Source of the DNA: Lachnospiraceae bacterium
Lineage (GTDB): Bacteria; Bacillota; Clostridia; Lachnospirales; Lachnospiraceae
Assembly (NCBI GenBank): GCA_009774155.1
Contig: VSNE01000021.1
Coordinates: 1-16,315 of the forward strand
Direction: 5' to 3'
DNA: 16,315 nt
Position numbers and translations under genes: made by a program. Below the pieces are notes generated by a model. That model worked only from the letters and a program-made list of their open reading frames with translations, was not told the origin of the DNA and searched no databases. Below, in pieces: positions 6,857 through 13,877 of the stretch. How positions within the stretch are numbered: the first letter of the stretch is position 1; each line of letters begins with the position of its first letter.

Positions 6857-8908
6857 CTATTCCCTCTCTTCATATACTGCAAATGCCAAATCCACGTTCT
6901 GAATTTCCTCCGGCGCATAGAGCGCCCCGTCCTCATACATGTCCCAGACTCCGGACTGATAGTACAGAAAATCTGTTTTCACCGCACAGTCCGGGTTGCG
7001 TAGACATACCTTTATCTGATATGTCCGCTCCCGATCCGGCGTCACCTTCCCAAAGGAAACCGTATAAGAGTCCATGCATGGGGCGGCAGCCCCCACAATC
7101 TCGCCGGATGCCGCTATCATGCCGCCTTCGTCCAGAATCTGCAGGTCATAGACGGAATCATTGGCCGCCCCGTCCCAGTTTGCCACCCAGATGTCCACAT
7201 GGTCAAACGCCTGATCCGTCCGGAAGGTCTGAGAAAATTCCGTCTGAAGCACAAGACTTTCGCTGGTCTCCTGATCCTGAAGAACCGCATACTCCCGCAC
7301 AGGCAGGCCCGCCCGGCGCACTGCAAGCAGGGTTCCCAAAAACATCAGTCCCTGTCCGGCGCCTGCCATCCAGGGGAGAAAACGCAGCGTCGGCACTTTC
7401 TGCTGCATCTGCGTCATTTTGTCTGCCAGAAGCGCCATTTCATCTGCCGCCCACATCAGAAGCATCAGCATAAACGGCACGCTGTAAGCATGATCCACCT
7501 CCCAGATCAGATAGAAAAGGTAGGCTCCGCATATATTGAAAGCAAAAATATCCGTAAAGCTTCTATGTCCCCGGAATGCCCGCCGGACAAAAGCCAGCAG
7601 AAGCAGTCCTGTCAGCACTCCGTGATAGCTGTGCAGATAAACGGCCAGATAGTCGCTTTTGCCTCCGTTTATATATTTCTGTATCCGGGAGGTTTTCCGC
7701 ATAGTCCTGAACAAAGAATAATAGTCGTCCGTTCCATCTGAAAAAGCAATCCTTAGTTTATTGCGGAATAAGGTCAAAAGCCCTCCCGGCCCCATCTGCC
7801 GTATCCGTTCCTTTAAAAGCGCCAGGTCTGCCTTTGTCCGTTCTCCCTCTGTAGAGAAGGAACCTGTATATGCGTCGTCTGCGCTGTTGTACTGCCCCTC
7901 CCCCTGAGCACTCATCATAATCCAGTGTACTGCCGGATATCCTGTCTCGGAAGGATCAAAGCCTGCATACTGCTTTTCCGACTGCCTGTATACGCCGAAT
8001 ACCAGCGCCATCCCCGCAAGCACAGCCAGAAAGCTGACCGCCTCCCGGGAAGCTTTCATATTTTTCATCTGTAAAACAGCATAGATAAGAAGAGCCGCCA
8101 TCGTAATAATTACCGTCGCCCGAATCTTATAGCCGGATGCCAGAAGAATCCCTGTCACTGCATACAGCAGATATTTTTTCTGCCATGCTTCCTCTCTGCG
8201 GGCCCGGTCAAAAAGCCAGACGGCTCCCATGGAAAACGCAAGGGATATGGTAGAGGTATAGTACATCTGCGCCAGCAGATACCAAAGCGGGTTCACAAGT
8301 AAAAGCAGCAGCAGACAAAGTCCTGCGCGTCCGGAACGGTATCGGCACAGCAGCCGGAACGTACACCACAGGCCAATATTCATAAATATTATATTCACGA
8401 GCTTCATAAGCTCCATCCATCCGTCTCTGGGAATCCCGATCATGGATGCCGGCTTTAGGAAAAAATATGTGAACAGGCACAGCGGAATATTGTTGGGATA
8501 CTTCATAAAATAGTGTTTAAAATGAGTATCCGCAATTGTACCATGCTCAAGCAGAGCCGCCGCCGTGTCAAATATTTTCAGATGATCGTAGCGGAGAGAG
8601 GTTCTCACTGTCAGCACCTGAAGCACCTGAAGCAATATCATAATGCCGAACAATGCCAAAACCGCCCTGTCCTGGTATTTCTCCAGATACGGAAGGAGTT
8701 TTCCAAACAGGCCTGCCAGTAAAATTCCAAGCATAAAAGAAGTCCCCAGCAAAAAGATGGGGACTGACTTGCCGTGCAGAATTTCCCCGAGTGCATCCGC
8801 ATATTTCAGTGTATCCAGCGCCCCATAAAAAATATAGGCGCTGAGCGGAATCAGTATTGCAAACAATATGACATATACGGTCTTTCTGCATCCGTTCCAG
8901 AAGCTCAT
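6857..8908 (-). CDS. Large polytopic membrane protein, GT-C glycosyltransferase-like, with C-terminal extracellular domain
   Basis: A 683-residue integral membrane protein. Hydrophobic segments appear near residues 11-30, 50-70, 82-101, 141-151, 169-188, 196-215, 218-233, 246-258, 264-280, 290-306, 427-441, 454-469, 474-489 and 511-530. The first long outer loop carries R106-Y-D108-H-L-K-I-F-D114, acidic residues placed like those of GT-C (PMT/ArnT-type) transferases, and K136-Y-P-N-N resembles the YPxx element of those families. Residues 310-420 form a large soluble loop (GEGQYNSADD, then RNKLRIAFSDGTDD). Residues 535-683 lie after the last membrane segment and look like a beta-sandwich. It probably uses a polyprenyl-phosphate sugar outside the membrane, but no donor or acceptor can be named. 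Its ATG overlaps the dapF stop (ATGA). Confidence 0.72.
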   Translation of the reverse strand: MSFWNGCRKTVYVILFAILIPLSAYIFYGALDTLKYADALGEILHGKSVPIFLLGTSFMLGILLAGLFGKLLPYLEKYQDRAVLALFGIMILLQVLQVLTVRTSLRYDHLKIFDTAAALLEHGTIADTHFKHYFMKYPNNIPLCLFTYFFLKPASMIGIPRDGWMELMKLVNIIFMNIGLWCTFRLLCRYRSGRAGLCLLLLLLVNPLWYLLAQMYYTSTISLAFSMGAVWLFDRARREEAWQKKYLLYAVTGILLASGYKIRATVIITMAALLIYAVLQMKNMKASREAVSFLAVLAGMALVFGVYRQSEKQYAGFDPSETGYPAVHWIMMSAQGEGQYNSADDAYTGSFSTEGERTKADLALLKERIRQMGPGGLLTLFRNKLRIAFSDGTDDYYSLFRTMRKTSRIQKYINGGKSDYLAVYLHSYHGVLTGLLLLAFVRRAFRGHRSFTDIFAFNICGAYLFYLIWEVDHAYSVPFMLMLLMWAADEMALLADKMTQMQQKVPTLRFLPWMAGAGQGLMFLGTLLAVRRAGLPVREYAVLQDQETSESLVLQTEFSQTFRTDQAFDHVDIWVANWDGAANDSVYDLQILDEGGMIAASGEIVGAAAPCMDSYTVSFGKVTPDRERTYQIKVCLRNPDCAVKTDFLYYQSGVWDMYEDGALYAPEEIQNVDLAFAVYEERE

Positions 8909-9744
8909 GGTATCGAAATCTCTCCGTCAAATACAGTCGTGGCAGTACCTGTCATATAGACACAGTTATCTGCCGCGCTCCATTCTATCTCCAAATCCCC
9001 GCCTGACAGATGTACTGTCACTTTTCTTTCACAAAACCCGTTCAGTACTGCTGCCACTGCAGCTGCACACGTTCCTGTCCCGCATGCCAGCGTCTCCCCG
9101 GAGCCCCGCTCCCACACACGCATTTCCATTGTATTACGATCCAGAACGCGTACAAATTCTGTATTCACCCTGGCCGGAAAACATCTATGATGCTCAAAAT
9201 GCGGTCCGATCTGTTCCAGCGGGAACTCGCCTACCGGTGTATCAATAAAGATAACTGCATGGGGATTCCCCATAGACACACATGTCATCCTCCACTCCCT
9301 GCCGCAGACCGTAATCGGCTCCCGTACCACAGGCTCTTTCCCGGCAATGACCGGAATCTGTTCCGGAGCAAAAATCGGGACGCCCATATTTACACGAACC
9401 TTTGCCACCTTTTTACCTTCGACAACCAGCTTCAGATATTTAATTCCCGCCAGCGTTTCTATAGATATCTCAGTTTTATCTGTCAGGCCGTAATCATAAA
9501 CATACTTTGCCACACAGCGGATGCCGTTGCCGCACATTTCTCCCTGTGAGCCGTCGGAATTGTACATATCCATCCGAAAATCTGCCGTATCCGAATTTTT
9601 GATTAAAATCAGTCCGTCCGAGCCGATGCCGAAATGACGGTCGCTGACAAATCTGGCGGTCTCTCCCGGATTCTGAATTTCTTCCCGTGTACAGTCTACA
9701 TATACATAATCGTTTCCAATGCCGTGCATTTTCGTAAATTTCAT
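8905..9744 (-). CDS. dapF: Diaminopimelate epimerase
   Basis: A 279-residue DapF, which interconverts LL- and meso-diaminopimelate in the cytoplasm for lysine and peptidoglycan synthesis by a PLP-independent two-base mechanism. Both catalytic cysteines are present: Cys71 in EMCGNGIRC and Cys221 in LACGTGTCA. Other family motifs are KMHGIGNDYVYVD (5-17), G39-I-G-S-D-G-L, N62-S-D-G-S, M158-G-N-P-H and W211-E-R-G-S-G-E-T. GGGAGG lies 7 bases before the ATG. It opens a unit with the GT-C-like membrane protein (ATGA overlap) and tagD, and a good promoter (9766-9794) sits 22 bases upstream of the ATG. Meso-DAP cross-linked peptidoglycan is expected in this organism. Confidence 0.98.
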   Translation of the reverse strand: MKFTKMHGIGNDYVYVDCTREEIQNPGETARFVSDRHFGIGSDGLILIKNSDTADFRMDMYNSDGSQGEMCGNGIRCVAKYVYDYGLTDKTEISIETLAGIKYLKLVVEGKKVAKVRVNMGVPIFAPEQIPVIAGKEPVVREPITVCGREWRMTCVSMGNPHAVIFIDTPVGEFPLEQIGPHFEHHRCFPARVNTEFVRVLDRNTMEMRVWERGSGETLACGTGTCAAAVAAVLNGFCERKVTVHLSGGDLEIEWSAADNCVYMTGTATTVFDGEISIP

Positions 9745-9765
9745 TTCGTGGCCTCCCTGTCATTA

Positions 9766-9794
9766 ACTATAGCAAAAATATGTCTCTGATACAA
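9766..9794 (-). promoter_or_regulatory. Sigma-A promoter for dapF
   Basis: Minus strand: -35 TTGTAT (9794-9789), 17-base spacer, -10 TATAGT (9771-9766) with a TGC extension. Predicted transcription start is near 9759, giving a leader of about 15 bases that still contains the GGGAGG ribosome-binding site. It lies in the 71-base gap after the ANTAR gene, where no intrinsic terminator is visible, so read-through from glnA may add to expression. Confidence 0.7.
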
Positions 9795-9815
9795 GATACG
9801 TTTTCCGCCGAAGGA

Positions 9816-10364
9816 TTACAGCTTTGTTATCGTAATAACCATCTGAGCCGTCTCTGTCAGAGAAGTTCCGCTGTCCATACTGCACTTTTGTATGTAACGA
9901 TGAGCCTCCTCCTCCGTCATATGATTCCTTTCCATCAGAATCTCCTTGGCCTCCCAGAGAATCCTCTTTTCTTCATCCGTCCGCTGTTTTGGTTCTGTAC
10001 GGAGCTTTTTATGCCTGCGCTCCTGATTCATACACATCATTTCCAGAGTGCTGATCAAGTCCTGTACCTTTAACGGCATCGTAATACATATAATTTCTGC
10101 ATCCCCGCATTCCGTGCATACGCGCGGGGACGCCAGCAAAAGCATATCGAATCCAGATGGAAGGGAATTCTTTAGCTCCGGATAGTACATATCCGGAAAT
10201 TTATACCCGCTGATAACAATTCCTCTGTTTATCATATCTGTATAATTCAATACCTGGGAACCCCGGGTGCACACCGCTGCCACTTCATAGCCATGTCTCA
10301 CCAGCAGATTCCGAATACTTTTTCCATCCTCCGCTTTTGGAAAGACAATAATAATACTGGTCAC
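9816..10364 (-). CDS. ANTAR-domain RNA-binding regulator with degenerate receiver (NitR/GlnR-antiterminator type)
   Basis: A 182-residue protein. Residues 1-105 form a receiver-like fold, but the usual phospho-acceptor region reads R47-G-I-V-I-S-G-Y-K-F with Ser-Gly where the Asp would be, so phosphorylation is unlikely. A helical linker (about 106-132, MNQERRHKK) leads to an ANTAR domain (about 133-182: K133-R-I-L-W-E-A-K-E-I-L-M...MTEEEAHRYIQ...). ANTAR domains bind RNA hairpins and prevent termination. The start is a GTG at 10364 with GGGGGGAGGG 4 bases upstream, 41 bases after glnA; an in-frame ATG at 10439 lies inside glnA and lacks a site. The arrangement glnA followed by an ANTAR gene is known in clostridia (nitR), suggesting it regulates nitrogen genes, perhaps glnA itself. 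Confidence 0.88.
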   Translation of the reverse strand: MTSIIIVFPKAEDGKSIRNLLVRHGYEVAAVCTRGSQVLNYTDMINRGIVISGYKFPDMYYPELKNSLPSGFDMLLLASPRVCTECGDAEIICITMPLKVQDLISTLEMMCMNQERRHKKLRTEPKQRTDEEKRILWEAKEILMERNHMTEEEAHRYIQKCSMDSGTSLTETAQMVITITKL

Positions 10365-10405
10365 TTTTCCCTCCCCCCTTTCTGTTTTCTGTCTGAAAAA
10401 GAGGG

Positions 10406-11737
10406 CTAGATTCTCAACAGGTAATTCTGAAGCTCCCACTCCGAAATCTGCGCATTATAAGCTTCCCATTCTTTTCTTTTGGCCTGGGCATATTTCCGGC
10501 ATACCTCTGTGCCCAGTACTTCCTTCATCAGGGGATCTTTCCCGAACTCATCCACTGCCTCCTTAAGATTTCTTGGAAGAGATTCGATCCCCAGGTTCTT
10601 CAGCTCCTCCAGTGACAGCGCATTGATATTCATATCCCTGCTTGCAGGCGGAAGGATCTGATTTCTGATCCCGTCCAGTCCCGCCGCCAGACATACTGCC
10701 AGCGCAAGATACGGATTGCAGGACGGGTCCGGGGAGCGAAGCTCTATTCTCGTATCCTCGCCCCTTGTAGCCGGAATCCTCACCAGCGGCGTCCTGTTTT
10801 TTGCGGACCATGCAATATAACTGGGCGCTTCATATCCCGGAACAAGGCGCTTATAAGAATTGACAATCGGATTCAGAATTAAGGTCATTGCTTTTATGTG
10901 CCGAAAAATCCCTCCAAGGAAATAATACGCTTCCCTGCTGAGCCCATTCGGCTCCTGCACATCCTGAAATACATTGATCCCGTTTTTAGATAAAGACATA
11001 TTGATATGCATTCCCGAACCGTCAATACCGCTTCTAGGCTTGGGCATAAACGTCGCGTGAAGTCCGTGTCTTTTGGCAATGGTCTTAATAACCATCTTAA
11101 AGGTCATAATATTGTCCGCCGTTTCCAGCGCATCATCGTATTTAAAATCGATCTCATGCTGTGCCGGGGAATTTTCATGATGAGAGGCTTCTACCTGGAA
11201 ACCCATATCCTCCAGAGTCAGCACCATATCGCGGCGGGCATTTTCCCCGAAATCCAGCGGCCCCATATCAAAGTATCCCGCCTGTTCATGAGTAATATTC
11301 GTGGGAAGCCCGTTATCATCCACATGATACAGGAAAAATTCGCACTCCGGCCCTACATTAAACCGATATCCCAAATCTGCCGCCCGGGAAACAATTTTCT
11401 TCAGAATATATCTTGGATCTCCCTCATAGCAGCTCCCGTCCGGACGGTGAACTTCGCAGATCAGCCGCGCCACCTTCCCCTGCTGCGGTCTCCACGGAAA
11501 CGTAACAAAGGTATTATAATCCGGATAAAGATACATATCGCTCTCGTCCACCTGCACAAAGCCGTCAATGGAGGAGCCGTCAAACATTACCCGATTGTCC
11601 AGCGCTTTTTGCAGCTGGCCGGATGTAACCGCCAAATTTTTCATGCTTCCAAATAAATCGGTAAATTGAAGACGGATAAACTCCACATCCTCTTCCTCCA
11701 CCAGCTCCAAAATATCTTTTTTTGTATATCTGCTCAT
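10406..11737 (-). CDS. glnA: Glutamine synthetase, type I
   Basis: A 443-residue GSI that condenses glutamate, ammonia and ATP to glutamine as a cytoplasmic dodecamer. The length and the lack of an obvious adenylylation segment indicate the GSI-alpha class of Firmicutes, controlled by feedback and regulators rather than by adenylylation. Active-site motifs: DGSSIDGF (53-60), metal ligands E131 and E133 in GPECEFF, E188 and E195 in ENSPAQHEID, H244 in KPRSGIDGSGMHIN, R297 in NSYKRLVPGYEAP, and R334 in RIELRSPD. Residue 62 is Gln (GFVQVDESD), where the Bacillus subtilis enzyme has Arg62, which is implicated in glutamine feedback. AAAGGAG is 8 bases before the ATG. The promoter and leader hairpin are listed separately. 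The ANTAR gene follows after 41 bases. Its product supplies the GatCAB amide donor. Confidence 0.98.
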   Translation of the reverse strand: MSRYTKKDILELVEEEDVEFIRLQFTDLFGSMKNLAVTSGQLQKALDNRVMFDGSSIDGFVQVDESDMYLYPDYNTFVTFPWRPQQGKVARLICEVHRPDGSCYEGDPRYILKKIVSRAADLGYRFNVGPECEFFLYHVDDNGLPTNITHEQAGYFDMGPLDFGENARRDMVLTLEDMGFQVEASHHENSPAQHEIDFKYDDALETADNIMTFKMVIKTIAKRHGLHATFMPKPRSGIDGSGMHINMSLSKNGINVFQDVQEPNGLSREAYYFLGGIFRHIKAMTLILNPIVNSYKRLVPGYEAPSYIAWSAKNRTPLVRIPATRGEDTRIELRSPDPSCNPYLALAVCLAAGLDGIRNQILPPASRDMNINALSLEELKNLGIESLPRNLKEAVDEFGKDPLMKEVLGTEVCRKYAQAKRKEWEAYNAQISEWELQNYLLRI

Positions 11738-11770
11738 CTTTTCTGCTCCTTTGCAAGCTCCTGTTCTGAT

Positions 11771-11804
11771 AAAAAAAGAGCGTCATCCATAGATGGAAAC
11801 GCCC
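11771..11804 (-). terminator. Terminator-like hairpin in the glnA leader
   Basis: Minus strand: GGGCGT (11804-11799) pairs with ACGCTC (11783-11778), with a small internal loop, then TCC/GGA closing a hexaloop ATCTAT, followed at once by seven T (11777-11771). It begins about 9 bases after the predicted glnA transcription start and ends 33 bases before the glnA ATG. It therefore lies between promoter and gene and looks like an attenuator. A terminator for an upstream gene is less likely, because the operon upstream already ends at 12217-12244. Confidence 0.7.
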
Positions 11805-11819
11805 TTGTTTCTTACTGAA

Positions 11820-11848
11820 AATATAGCAGTTGTATTTCTCTTTGTCAA
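11820..11848 (-). promoter_or_regulatory. Strong sigma-A promoter for glnA
   Basis: Minus strand: -35 TTGACA (11848-11843, perfect), 17-base spacer, -10 TATATT (11825-11820) with a TGC extension. The predicted start is near 11813. It is the best promoter in the window. A terminator-like hairpin follows almost immediately, so initiation may be strong and elongation regulated. Confidence 0.82.
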
Positions 11849-11894
11849 GAAAGAGTCCTTCCGCATAGTCTATAAAAAGAAAGGAGTTGAAATT

Positions 11895-12185
11895 ATGAAC
11901 AGTTGTATCTGGATTCTTTTACTTTTATTCTGCTGCAATGGCAATAGCTGCGGCAGCAGATGCGGCAGTTCCTGTGACTGCAATCCTTCCAACACCGGAT
12001 GCGGATGCGCAAGAGACCGAGGCGACGGATGCGGCAGGGACAGAAATGACAGACGGGACAGAGATTGTGAGGAAGGCTGCGGCAGAGACAGAAATGAAGG
12101 ATGCTCAAACGAGCCCTCCAGACCTATCCCGCCTCCTCCAAGACCACCAAGACCGCCGTTTGAAGACTGCGGATGTAATAATTAG
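11895..12185 (+). CDS. Short high-cysteine protein with hydrophobic N-terminus
   Basis: A 96-residue protein and the only plus-strand gene in the window. It starts at the ATG with AAAGGAG 8 bases upstream; an in-frame extension to 11793 has no ribosome-binding site and crosses the glnA promoter. Order: MNSC, a hydrophobic run I5-W-I-L-L-L-L-F12, then 15 cysteines in 96 residues, many as CxC, CG or CC pairs. A charged repeat GCGRDRN appears twice (45-51 and 61-67), followed by a Pro/Arg tract (P75-P88) and the tail FEDCGCNN. It resembles proteins annotated in Lachnospiraceae as chorion-class high-cysteine proteins; no function is established. It might be a disulfide- or metal-rich surface or spore-layer protein, but that is a guess. 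It ends before a strong terminator. Confidence 0.75.
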   Translation: MNSCIWILLLLFCCNGNSCGSRCGSSCDCNPSNTGCGCARDRGDGCGRDRNDRRDRDCEEGCGRDRNEGCSNEPSRPIPPPPRPPRPPFEDCGCNN

Positions 12186-12216
12186 CTATAGCAATACCTT
12201 CTGCGGCATAAAAAGA

Positions 12217-12251
12217 CGGCTTTGGAATCCGGATTCCAAAGCCGCTTTTTT
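12217..12251. terminator. Bidirectional intrinsic terminator between convergent genes
   Basis: A perfect inverted repeat, CGGCTTTGGAATCC (12217-12230) with GGATTCCAAAGCCG (12231-12244), forms a stem of about 12 bp with a tight loop. On the plus strand a run of six T follows (12246-12251); on the minus strand the complement of the A-run at 12210-12214 gives five T. It can therefore end both the high-cysteine gene (plus) and the DUF6020-like gene (minus). Confidence 0.95.
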
Positions 12252-12264
12252 GCGGGTACCCGCA
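12251..12264. repeat. Perfect 14-base palindrome
   Basis: TGCGGGTACCCGCA reads the same on both strands. It lies between the stop of the DUF6020-like gene (12270) and the bidirectional terminator. It could be a small RNA-stabilising hairpin or chance; nothing links it to a regulator. Confidence 0.5.
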
Positions 12265-12269
12265 CAGCG

Positions 12270-13877
12270 TCAATCCCGGGTTTCGGAGCATATAAAAAAC
12301 AACAGCACCGGCGCCCCCAGCATTACCGGGTACGCATAGCGCAGCAAAGCCGTCGGCCCCAGCAGGCTTGTCCCCATATAGGTCCAGAAAGGCAGCATCC
12401 AGACAAGCTTCCGATACTCCCCTCTGTACAAAACAAGCAAAGCCGCAAATACCATCAGCCAGAAATAAAATCCCATTGATAAAAGCTCACGCACCACCGG
12501 AATTCTCCGGAAAGACGCATCTGTGCCAATGGACGCATAATACCGGAAGAAAGCAGGAACGACCGGCTTCATCTGTACATGAGGATAATTCGGATTTCCC
12601 TCCTGAATGTCAAAGCAGACAAACTCCAAATATTCCCCCGCTGCGCCGGGATACCAGAATGCTGATGCCGTATTCAGAAACGCATCTATATAAATCTTCT
12701 TATTTCTCCGGCCAATTGTCAGCCAGGTTTTTAAAAACTCTCCTTTATTATTCTCAAAAGCTTCTGTGTTAAAATAATTTTTAATAGAATCAGACAAACC
12801 CGGCGTATACAGCGCCAGCGTCTCTTCACTCATGACCGGACGAATAATATCCATCTCCTTGGGGCGGATATCTCCTCCCGCCGAATAAGCGCGTCCAAGC
12901 GTCTGCATCACAATGCTGTATGCTTCTCTTGGATTCCCCGGCTCCGCCCCGATAACAGTCAGAAACGGCCCGCTGCAGATCTGATAGACCAGTAAAAGCA
13001 CTGCAAACAGCAGAAGCACTTTTTTTCGGTATTTCCAAAGAAATACCAGAAAAAACGGCGCGCAGAGAAAGAGTGTATGAAACCCATTGTTCCGGAACAG
13101 AAACAGCAGTACAAAGCACCCTCCTCCCTGCGCCGCATGACGCCATCCTTCAAAATAGATTCCGGGCCGCGCGCACATCTGGTAAATCTGCATCAGACAC
13201 AGCACAAATACACCGGCAAATATGGTGTCCTTTGTCGTATATACCGCCATCATTCCATGAAAGGGAAACAGGCACAGATAGAACACTGTACCCAGTCGAA
13301 GCCATACCGGAGCCTTTTCCTTTTTCAGGAAACGGCTGAGCCATGCAAAAATACCCGAAAGCGCCGCCATCTGTATAATTGTATAGATTGCGGCTGCCGT
13401 ATTGTCGCTCCAGCCCAGAGTCCGTGCAAACGAAAAAATGCCGCACAAAATCCCCGTATGCAGAAGCGGATGATGCGCGGTCAGCCATCCGGAAAAGGTC
13501 CATCCGACCTGATTCGGCGCATCCGCGGCAAACAGGCCCGGAAAGCCTCCCAAAAAGGCCGGAAGAAAGCTGACAAAATAGAGAAGCCACATCCCGGCAA
13601 ACCAGTATTTATTCCTGCCCGGATGCTCCCGGACAGCATGACGCATGCTCCCCTCCCTCTGCCTGCAGAGCCAATCCGCCAGAAGAAGTAACAGCAATAC
13701 TGCGAGCACACTGACCGGAACTCTGCATAAAATCCTGTGAAATATTGTTTTATGCCAGGGGTTTTCCGAAATTACCCAGATACTTCCATAATTTTTCAGC
13801 ATATACCCACAACGGTCAAAGGCGGCAAATAATATGCCGCCTGTCAATGCAAATACACCAAGTCTATTCTTCCTCAT
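12270..13877 (-). CDS. DUF6020-like polytopic membrane protein
   Basis: A 535-residue membrane protein with roughly 11-13 hydrophobic segments (for example 8-20, 52-69, 92-109, 135-150, 161-180, 192-208, 218-234, 252-262, 268-280, 286-304, near 475-490, and the last 30 residues). Motifs: A118-D119-A-P-N-Q after GGFPGLF, H135-H-P-L-L-H-T, T215-K-D-T, and R262-N-N-G-F-H. This set looks like the uncharacterised DUF6020 family. The acidic motif on an outer loop after the early segments, and the HHP motif, recall GT-C-type transferases that use polyprenyl-phosphate sugars, which is inference only. The ATG lies 14 bases inside the end of the GT2 gene, with AAGGAG about 10 bases upstream, so the two are coupled. 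A soluble stretch at about 310-440 probably lies outside. Confidence 0.75.
   Translation of the reverse strand: MRKNRLGVFALTGGILFAAFDRCGYMLKNYGSIWVISENPWHKTIFHRILCRVPVSVLAVLLLLLLADWLCRQREGSMRHAVREHPGRNKYWFAGMWLLYFVSFLPAFLGGFPGLFAADAPNQVGWTFSGWLTAHHPLLHTGILCGIFSFARTLGWSDNTAAAIYTIIQMAALSGIFAWLSRFLKKEKAPVWLRLGTVFYLCLFPFHGMMAVYTTKDTIFAGVFVLCLMQIYQMCARPGIYFEGWRHAAQGGGCFVLLFLFRNNGFHTLFLCAPFFLVFLWKYRKKVLLLFAVLLLVYQICSGPFLTVIGAEPGNPREAYSIVMQTLGRAYSAGGDIRPKEMDIIRPVMSEETLALYTPGLSDSIKNYFNTEAFENNKGEFLKTWLTIGRRNKKIYIDAFLNTASAFWYPGAAGEYLEFVCFDIQEGNPNYPHVQMKPVVPAFFRYYASIGTDASFRRIPVVRELLSMGFYFWLMVFAALLVLYRGEYRKLVWMLPFWTYMGTSLLGPTALLRYAYPVMLGAPVLLFFICSETRD

Noticed and set aside
6850..7473. A 207-codon proline- and serine-rich open frame on the plus strand
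   Set aside because: It lies opposite the GT-C-like membrane protein; its composition reflects the reverse complement of that gene.
11006..11656. A 216-codon open frame on the plus strand opposite glnA
   Set aside because: It is fully inside glnA, has no recognisable domain or start signal, and is a complement-strand shadow.
11778..11804. ANTAR-type hexaloop (A1, G4) ATAGAT in the glnA leader region
   Set aside because: The A1/G4 pattern exists only on the plus strand; the glnA sense RNA has ATCTAT, and no second hairpin is present.
11793..11894. N-terminal extension of the high-cysteine protein to an upstream ATG
   Set aside because: The extension crosses the glnA promoter and leader hairpin and lacks a ribosome-binding site, whereas the ATG at 11895 has a good one.
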